Positions 1 to 4,539 of a stretch of DNA of 5,545 bases are shown piece by piece. The stretch lies in the NCBI GenBank assembly GCA_964592255.1, contig CAZQCI010000128.1, positions 1-5,545 of the forward strand. The letters are read 5' to 3'. Source of the stretch: CAZQCI01 sp964592255 (GTDB lineage: Bacteria; UBA10199; SBBF01). The position numbers and the translations under genes are program-made. Position 1 is the first letter of the stretch, and every line of letters begins with the position of its first letter. The notes below the pieces were generated by a model that did no database searches, had not been told where the DNA came from, and saw only the letters and a list, made by a program, of their open reading frames with translations.

Positions 1-30
1 CATCGCATGACAAGTCTGGTATTTAGGTGC

Positions 31-57
31 TTTACAACCCTTACAGAATCCGTTAAG
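31..57 (+). promoter_or_regulatory. Possible weak promoter ahead of tRNA-His
   Basis: TTTACA at 31-36 matches the sigma-70 -35 consensus TTGACA at five of six positions. The best -10 candidate is GTTAAG at 52-57, a poor three-of-six match after a short 15-base spacer. The position is right for transcription to begin a little before the tRNA at 77, and no better candidate lies between the left edge and the tRNA. The real promoter could also lie outside the window. It is called from consensus similarity and position only. Confidence 0.2.
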
Positions 58-76
58 GAAATCTCGTTTTCCGCAT

Positions 77-152
77 GGTGAGCGTAGCTCAATGGTAGAG
101 CACTGGATTGTGATTCCAGTGGTTGCGGGTTCGAGTCCCGTCGTTCACCCCA
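77..152 (+). tRNA. tRNA-His (anticodon GTG)
   Basis: The full cloverleaf can be folded by hand. The acceptor arm 78-84 pairs with 142-148 with one G-U. The D stem is 87-90 with 98-101 around a loop carrying GG. The anticodon stem is 103-107 with 115-119, with loop 108-114 holding GTG at 110-112. A five-base variable region (120-124) is followed by the T stem 125-129 with 137-141 around TTCGAGT. Two traits are diagnostic of tRNA-His: an extra G at position -1 (base 77) that can face the discriminator C at 149, and the GTG anticodon itself. The CCA end is encoded (150-152). It decodes the His codons CAC and CAT. The next coding region starts 12 bases after the CCA, so the two are probably on one transcript that is cut at the tRNA 3' end. 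Confidence 0.97.
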
Positions 153-164
153 TTTCCTTCCACA

Positions 165-509
165 ATGTACTTTTTTTTAAAAATTCTGATTTCCTCTTTA
201 ATGATTGCGGGTATTTCAGAATTGGGAAAACGTTTTACTTGGATGGGCGCTATTTTAGCCTCTCTGCCCCTGACGTCTCTTTTGGCCTTTATATGGCTGT
301 ACCAAGACACCGGAGATATTCAAAAAATAAGCGATCTATCTAAAGGAATTTTTTGGGCCGTTCTGCCATCTCTCTTATTTTTTCTTATCCTTCCTTTTCT
401 TCTTAAACAAGGAATGAAATTTTGGATGGCTTTATCCGTTTCTTGTGTCGTGATGATATTTGCGTACGCCCTTTATACTTGGGCTCTTAAAAAATGGGGG
501 GTTTTATGA
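165..509 (+). CDS. DUF3147 family small integral membrane protein
   Basis: The 114-residue protein is almost wholly hydrophobic. Four membrane helices can be placed at about residues 2-18, 25-45, 61-80 and 86-108. The conserved-looking blocks SELGKR (18-23), GAILASLPL (28-36), WLYQDTGD (44-51) and FWAVLPSL (63-70) match what I recall of DUF3147, a family of unknown function. The frame is open back into the tRNA, but ATG 165 is the first start after it and begins directly with the first helix. No Shine-Dalgarno sequence precedes it; the 12 bases between the tRNA and the ATG are pyrimidine-rich. The stop codon overlaps the start of the response regulator by 4 bases (ATGA, 506-509), which suggests translational coupling and perhaps a role tied to the two-component system, such as membrane sensing. 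That role is inference. The inner membrane location is expected from the helices. Confidence 0.85.
   Translation: MYFFLKILISSLMIAGISELGKRFTWMGAILASLPLTSLLAFIWLYQDTGDIQKISDLSKGIFWAVLPSLLFFLILPFLLKQGMKFWMALSVSCVVMIFAYALYTWALKKWGVL
496..501 (+). promoter_or_regulatory. G-rich ribosome binding site for the response regulator
   Basis: A run of six G lies four bases before ATG 506. It can pair only partly with the anti-Shine-Dalgarno sequence, but it is the most convincing ribosome binding site in the window. It favours ATG 506 over the in-frame ATG at 494, which starts before the G run and would add four residues (MGGF) not expected in this family. The site lies inside the last codons of the DUF3147 gene. 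Confidence 0.4.
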
Positions 510-1186
510 AAATCCTTGTTGTTGAAGACGAAAAAAAAGTGCGGCAATTTTTAAAAAAAGGTTTGAGTGGCTCCGATATTGTTGTCGATACTGCGGAAAA
601 TTTGGAAGAGTTGTTTTCATCCTTACTTTCTATTTCTTACGACGCTATTGTGTTGGATCGGCTTTTGTCAGGGATTGATTCACTTCCTCATATTTCGGAC
701 ATTCGTAAAAAAGCCCCACAAACAAAAATTCTGGTGCTTAGTGCGCTTTCCGAGGTGGAAGAAAAAATTGAAGGCCTTAATTCTGGCGCTGATGATTATT
801 TGGCCAAGCCGTTTAATATTTCCGAGTTGGTGGCACGTTTGCGGGCCTTGTGTCGGAGGGCAGATACAACATCTCAAAATAATATTCTTCGTCTGCAAGA
901 TTTAACGCTTAACCTCGATACCCAAGGGGCCGAGCGGGGAGGGCAACGTCTTCAACTGACAGCTAAGGAATACAAGCTGTTGGCTTTGTTGGTGAAACGA
1001 CCTGATCGTATTTATTCCAAATCGGAATTGTTAAACCAAGTTTGGGAAATTCAATATTATCCCGAAAGTAATGTGGTGGAAGTTTTGGTGAACCATTTGC
1101 GGAGTAAAGTGGATAAGGGTTTTTCTGTAAAACTGATTCACAGTAAACGGGGAGTAGGCTATTGGGCAGGTTCCTCCGATTTATGA
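506..1186 (+). CDS. OmpR/PhoB-type two-component response regulator
   Basis: The 226-residue length is normal for the family. The receiver domain spans about residues 1-118, with the acidic pocket E7-D8, phospho-acceptor D51 at the end of a hydrophobic strand, S79 in the Thr/Ser switch position and K101 in the KPF motif. The winged-helix DNA-binding domain spans about 127-222: LTAKEYKLLALL at 151-162, a recognition helix around 188-201, and the closing wing RGVGYW at 215-220. The cytosolic protein should bind DNA when phosphorylated by the kinase encoded next. The loop after D51 reads RLLSGIDS, where the family usually has a Pro and a Gly, a mild departure. The overall look (KLIHSKRGVGY) recalls CusR/QseB-like regulators, but this does not establish a metal signal. 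Both ends overlap their neighbours by ATGA, so it is translated as part of the operon. The target genes are unknown. Confidence 0.96.
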   Translation: MKILVVEDEKKVRQFLKKGLSGSDIVVDTAENLEELFSSLLSISYDAIVLDRLLSGIDSLPHISDIRKKAPQTKILVLSALSEVEEKIEGLNSGADDYLAKPFNISELVARLRALCRRADTTSQNNILRLQDLTLNLDTQGAERGGQRLQLTAKEYKLLALLVKRPDRIYSKSELLNQVWEIQYYPESNVVEVLVNHLRSKVDKGFSVKLIHSKRGVGYWAGSSDL

Positions 1187-2523
1187 CGCTTTCCCTTAAA
1201 TCGAAAATGACCTTCAGTATGAGTTTACTGGCCGCCTTGTGTACGGTGCTGGCGGAAGTGGTTACTGTTGCGGCATTGGTCCAGAGTACCGATATTTCCA
1301 TAAAACAACAATTACAAGCCACAGCTACTAATTTGGTGTCTCTCGGTATTTCAAATTATTCCGATTTGGAAGCGGTAGAAAATCTCGATTTTTTCATTGA
1401 ACAAACTCTTCAACTAGAAAAAATCAATCAGGTTATTCAAGTGTTTAATCGCAAAGGTAAACTCATGTTTGGTTCTCCCCCTGCGGCTAACCCCGAGTTT
1501 GCTAAAATTTTTTCGCCCCAAGATTCTCCTTTTTTTAGCATGCGTGAGCTTGGAGGAAAAAAATACAAAATTCTCACCACACCTTATAAATCGGAAACAG
1601 GTAAGGAATATTTTTTACAAATTGCCATGGCCTATCCGCAATTTGCAGAAATTGTTAGAGGGACTCTGCATTGGGCTTTTCTTCTATTTTTAGTACTGCT
1701 GATGATGGCATTTTGGATTTCTCATTTTTTGGTTAAACGTCTTTTGTCGCCCGTTCGCTCCATCGCTGTTTATTTAAATGAGCTGGACCCTTCCACCACA
1801 AGACAATGGGCACCTTTGATTATTCCTAAATCGGATGAATATTTGGGTGATATTGTTGCGGGTATTAATCAACTGACTCTGCGTATTAAAAGTTCTTTAT
1901 ATGGCATGAGCCGCATCAGCCGTTATTTGGCCCATGAATTGAGAAACCCACTCACCATTTTAAGTGGTGAAGCTCAAACAGTTTTAAAAGACCCGAAAGC
2001 AACACCAACTGATTATCAAAAAGTGTTGGAAAGTTCGTTGGAAGAAATTGACCGTATGGATAATGTGGTAAGTACCATTTCAAAAATTTTTAGAGGAAGC
2101 CAAGCAGTGTATCGCCCAGTTCCTTCCGATTTAGGAGTGTGGCTGGAGGAACAATTGCCCGCGTGGAATAAGACGATCAAAACTGTTTTGAGCCAACATG
2201 AAAAAGGCATTATGGCCATGATCGAACCCGATCTCCTCTATCGGCTTTTGGATAACTTGGTAAGAAACATCAAAAAACATGCGCCAGCTTCTGTGTGTTT
2301 GATGAGATTGGAGCGTGAAGGGGAAAAAGTACGCATTATTGTGGAAGACGAAGGTCCAGGCATGCCGCCTCAACTTATCGAAGCGCTTAATAATCGTGAT
2401 TTATCCCATGCCCCTATCGGTATTGGCTTGAGTCTTTGTTTAGAAATTGCGGTTATTTGTAATTTTAAACTCAAATTTTCCAACAACACGCCTTCCGGTC
2501 TTAGGGTGAGTGTGGGGTTATGA
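1183..2523 (+). CDS. Membrane sensor histidine kinase
   Basis: The 446-residue protein is the likely partner of the preceding regulator. Helix 1 is at about residues 12-34, followed by a periplasmic sensor region of about 128 residues (35-163) that I cannot assign to a known sensor fold. Helix 2 is at about 164-184, then a HAMP-like linker to about 237. The HisKA domain carries phospho-acceptor H251 in HELRNPL, with E252 and N255 in the ExxN phosphatase pattern. The ATP-binding domain shows the N box (N358, N362), G1 box DEGPG (389-393) and G2 box GIGL (413-416). The F box and ATP lid between G1 and G2 are short and poorly conserved. The frame extends upstream to a TTG at 1162, but ATG 1183 overlaps the regulator's stop as ATGA, like the other junctions, and so is preferred. 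No clear Shine-Dalgarno is seen. The architecture resembles CusS-type kinases; the ligand is unknown. Confidence 0.95.
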   Translation: MTLSLKSKMTFSMSLLAALCTVLAEVVTVAALVQSTDISIKQQLQATATNLVSLGISNYSDLEAVENLDFFIEQTLQLEKINQVIQVFNRKGKLMFGSPPAANPEFAKIFSPQDSPFFSMRELGGKKYKILTTPYKSETGKEYFLQIAMAYPQFAEIVRGTLHWAFLLFLVLLMMAFWISHFLVKRLLSPVRSIAVYLNELDPSTTRQWAPLIIPKSDEYLGDIVAGINQLTLRIKSSLYGMSRISRYLAHELRNPLTILSGEAQTVLKDPKATPTDYQKVLESSLEEIDRMDNVVSTISKIFRGSQAVYRPVPSDLGVWLEEQLPAWNKTIKTVLSQHEKGIMAMIEPDLLYRLLDNLVRNIKKHAPASVCLMRLEREGEKVRIIVEDEGPGMPPQLIEALNNRDLSHAPIGIGLSLCLEIAVICNFKLKFSNNTPSGLRVSVGL

Positions 2524-3284
2524 AGAACAAATCCAGAATTTTGGAAGACCTGTATCATCGCTACAATCGCCGCGAATTTATTTCCCCAGATCCGCTTGAA
2601 TATCTTCACCAATACCATGATCCGTACGATCGGGAAATTGTCGGTTTGGTAGCTTCTGTTTTAGCTTATGGGAACGTTAAGCAGATTTTAAAAAGTGTAG
2701 CATTGGTGTTAGGTATTTTGGGAAACAGTCCAAGAAATTTTATTCAAAAAACCAATTCTGAAAAAATCTTCTTTCTTTTTAAAAATTTCCGGCATCGTTG
2801 GCATACGGGTGAAGACATGGCTGCTATGCTTACGGGTGTTAAGAAAATTATTGAGATTGAAGGGAGCCTAAAAAATCTTTTTTTAAAGCATTGTAAAGAA
2901 TCTGATGAGAATATTGCCTTTCCTCTCGAATCTTTTATTCAGCATTTAAAAAAACAGTCTCCTCCTTTTAGAAAAAATCTTTTGCCTCTTCCCTCCGAAG
3001 GGAGTGCTTGCAAACGTTTGCTGATGTATCTCCGCTGGATGGTGCGTTGTGACGATGTGGACGTGGGGGATTGGGCCGAAATTTCTGCCTCTCGTCTTAT
3101 TATTCCTTTAGATACGCATATGTTTCGTATGAGCCGAAGATTGGGATTTACCCGCCGCAAACAAGCTAATTGGGAAACAGCTTTGGAAGTAACCCGCCAT
3201 TTTAAAAAAATAAGGCCCTCCGACCCAGTGCGTTATGACTTTGTTTTAACGCGTTCTGGTATTTGGGGAGAGAAAATTTTTTAA
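2520..3284 (+). CDS. TIGR02757 (DUF2400) family protein, possible HhH-GPD-like fold
   Basis: The 254-residue protein has no signal peptide or membrane helix, so it is presumably cytosolic. Recognised blocks of the family are DPLEYLHQYHDPYDREIVG (24-42), VLAYG (47-51), GSACKR (161-166), LRWMVRCDDVD (171-181), LIIPLDTHMFRMSRRLG (193-209), the NWETALE block (217-223) and PVRYDF (236-241). The family has no established function that I know of. The segment from K165 to D198-T-H200 resembles the catalytic Lys and Asp loop of helix-hairpin-helix DNA glycosylases such as endonuclease III (VDTHIFR), so a DNA repair role is a testable guess and not an assignment. Length fits an intact member. The start ATG overlaps the kinase stop (ATGA). 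A GTGGGG stretch just before it sits only two bases from the ATG, so reinitiation by ribosomes finishing the kinase is likely. Confidence 0.9.
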   Translation: MKNKSRILEDLYHRYNRREFISPDPLEYLHQYHDPYDREIVGLVASVLAYGNVKQILKSVALVLGILGNSPRNFIQKTNSEKIFFLFKNFRHRWHTGEDMAAMLTGVKKIIEIEGSLKNLFLKHCKESDENIAFPLESFIQHLKKQSPPFRKNLLPLPSEGSACKRLLMYLRWMVRCDDVDVGDWAEISASRLIIPLDTHMFRMSRRLGFTRRKQANWETALEVTRHFKKIRPSDPVRYDFVLTRSGIWGEKIF

Positions 3285-3319
3285 AACTATTTTGCCCTTC
3301 TTGTAGTTATATCCCTTTA

Positions 3320-4180
3320 ATGAAAAAAATAGGACAACAAGTAAGTGGGCTAATTTTAATTTTATTAGTAATTACAGGATGTTATGGCCGTTTTGATTTA
3401 AAAAGCAAAACATTGCCTACGGCTGTGAAGGGCTCGAATTATCAATATGAATTTGTAATCGATGAAGAAGGGCTCTCTTTTCTTGATGATTATTATGCTG
3501 TGCTCCAAGACGGGAATTTACCCGATGGCATGGGGATTACTTACGATGGGTATTTAATCGGTAGCCCCGAAGAGACAGGTTCGTTTCACTTTCGTGTACA
3601 GATTGGGGATGTTGCGGATAGTGAAGAAGAAAATGAAAGTTTTGCAGATTCCGAATGGTATACTTTGTTTGTTACAGAAGCGAGTACCAATAGTAATTGC
3701 CCTCAGCCGGATGAAGAAAATGTTTCCGAAATCTATGTCTGCCTAGGAGCAGTCGAAGAGAGTGGGTTGGCCGCCGGGGATAGTTTTATTTTGGATTTAA
3801 ACCTGTATATCAATCCAGATAAATTAAAATCTTATGCTTTAAAAAAGTTGGTTATATCGATTGCGTATGACCCTGCTCAATTTTCTGTAGATAACGATAC
3901 TCTTAACTCTTCTGTATTAAGAGAGGCCGCCACTCATACGAGCACAGGTATTGATTTTGATTCCACGACCTCGGGTGTACTGAAGGTGACTTTAACATCG
4001 GAGAAGTTTTTTTCACGTTCCGGCCGTTATGCGGATCTTCCTTTTGTCTTGGCTACGGACTTGGCAGATGGGGATTATAATTTTTCTCTTTCTATCGAAT
4101 CGCTTTCTTCATCAAAAGATAATGTCGACCTTCCTGATTTAATCGATGAAGACGGACTATTAACGCTTTCTTCCTCGTAA
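3320..4180 (+). CDS. Secreted lipoprotein with putative Ig-like and cohesin-like domains
   Basis: The 286-residue protein begins with a lipoprotein signal: KK at 2-3, a hydrophobic core at 8-18 and the lipobox ITGC (18-21), so C21 would become the lipidated N-terminus, placed in the inner or outer membrane. Residues about 30-119 look like a putative Ig (He_PIG) domain: LPTAVKGSNYQYEF, then NLPDGMGITYDGYLIGSPEETG, then a closing strand. Two Cys (C127, C141) flank the linker. Residues about 135-286 resemble a cohesin-type beta sandwich (AAGDSFILDLNLYI, ISIAYDPAQFSVD, GVLKVTL); this is weaker and judged by pattern only. The region is very acidic. ATG 3320 is chosen because it gives the signal peptide; a TTG at 3263 in frame would add 19 residues and spoil it. 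There is no clear Shine-Dalgarno. It lies 35 bases after the TIGR02757 gene and probably ends the operon. The role is unknown; the domains suggest binding at the cell surface. Confidence 0.85.
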   Translation: MKKIGQQVSGLILILLVITGCYGRFDLKSKTLPTAVKGSNYQYEFVIDEEGLSFLDDYYAVLQDGNLPDGMGITYDGYLIGSPEETGSFHFRVQIGDVADSEEENESFADSEWYTLFVTEASTNSNCPQPDEENVSEIYVCLGAVEESGLAAGDSFILDLNLYINPDKLKSYALKKLVISIAYDPAQFSVDNDTLNSSVLREAATHTSTGIDFDSTTSGVLKVTLTSEKFFSRSGRYADLPFVLATDLADGDYNFSLSIESLSSSKDNVDLPDLIDEDGLLTLSSS

Positions 4181-4182
4181 GG

Positions 4183-4509
4183 TTAGGCTTCTTCAATTTT
4201 AGCGGCTAAAATAAAATCACTTTCTGTCAGCCCATTAATTTTGTGGGTCCAGAGGGTGATTTTTACTTTTCCCCAAGCAAGATAAATATCAGGATGATGC
4301 CCTTCCATTTCTGCAATGTCTCCCACACGATTAGTGAATTGCAGTGCTTGTTTGAAATCGGCAAAAGAAAATTCTTTTTCAAGGTGATGGTTGTCTATCA
4401 CCTGCCATCCTTTTGGTAATTGGGATAAAAAATGAAGGGCTTCCTTTTCCGTAAGAGGAGGGATGCCACCGGAACAAGGAATACATTTTTTTTGAGCTAA
4501 CTTACTCAT
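4183..4509 (-). CDS. Pterin-4a-carbinolamine dehydratase
   Basis: The 108-residue protein has the length usual for the family. It dehydrates 4a-hydroxytetrahydrobiopterin to quinonoid dihydropterin, recycling the cofactor of aromatic amino acid hydroxylases such as phenylalanine hydroxylase; some relatives are thought to have other pterin roles. The active-site signature is complete: E67-x3-H71-H72-P73, aromatic Y76, W87-T88-H89 and D98. H71, H72 and H89 correspond to the three His of the known enzymes. The N-terminus has the bacterial pattern CIPCSGGIPPL (9-19). No hydroxylase gene is in view, so its partner must lie elsewhere. It starts 30 bases after the stop of the larger minus-strand gene and could share its transcript. 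No Shine-Dalgarno precedes the ATG at 4509. Its stop is 2 bases from the stop of the lipoprotein gene on the other strand. A symbol such as phhB is used for this family in some species, but it is not given here because no hydroxylase is linked. Confidence 0.95.
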   Translation of the reverse strand: MSKLAQKKCIPCSGGIPPLTEKEALHFLSQLPKGWQVIDNHHLEKEFSFADFKQALQFTNRVGDIAEMEGHHPDIYLAWGKVKITLWTHKINGLTESDFILAAKIEEA

Positions 4510-4539
4510 GATGAGGAAAGCCTGTTTGCGATGATGGCA

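Noticed and set aside
3..26. Possible last seven codons of an upstream plus-strand gene (SHDKSGI then TAG)
   Set aside because: Too short to show coding character; any random frame could give this.
123..164. Longer N-terminus for the DUF3147 protein starting inside the tRNA
   Set aside because: The added 14 residues are translated tRNA sequence; ATG 165 starts directly at the first membrane helix.
89..310. Minus-strand open frame ending in GTRTRNHWNHNPVLYH
   Set aside because: It is the well-known spurious translation of the reverse of a tRNA gene and overlaps the DUF3147 gene.
530..565. Long A and T runs in the regulator gene, plus T8A5 at 170-182, as frameshift sites
   Set aside because: All frames are intact, encode the expected family residues through the runs, and no alternative product of value is seen in the shifted frames.
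963..1322. Minus-strand open frame of 119 codons across the regulator/kinase junction
   Set aside because: It is opposite two strongly supported genes and its translation shows no recognisable domain.
4196..4212. Inverted repeat as a rho-independent terminator
   Set aside because: The centre is one base, the arms are AT-rich and no T run follows on either strand; it encodes the dehydratase C-terminus.
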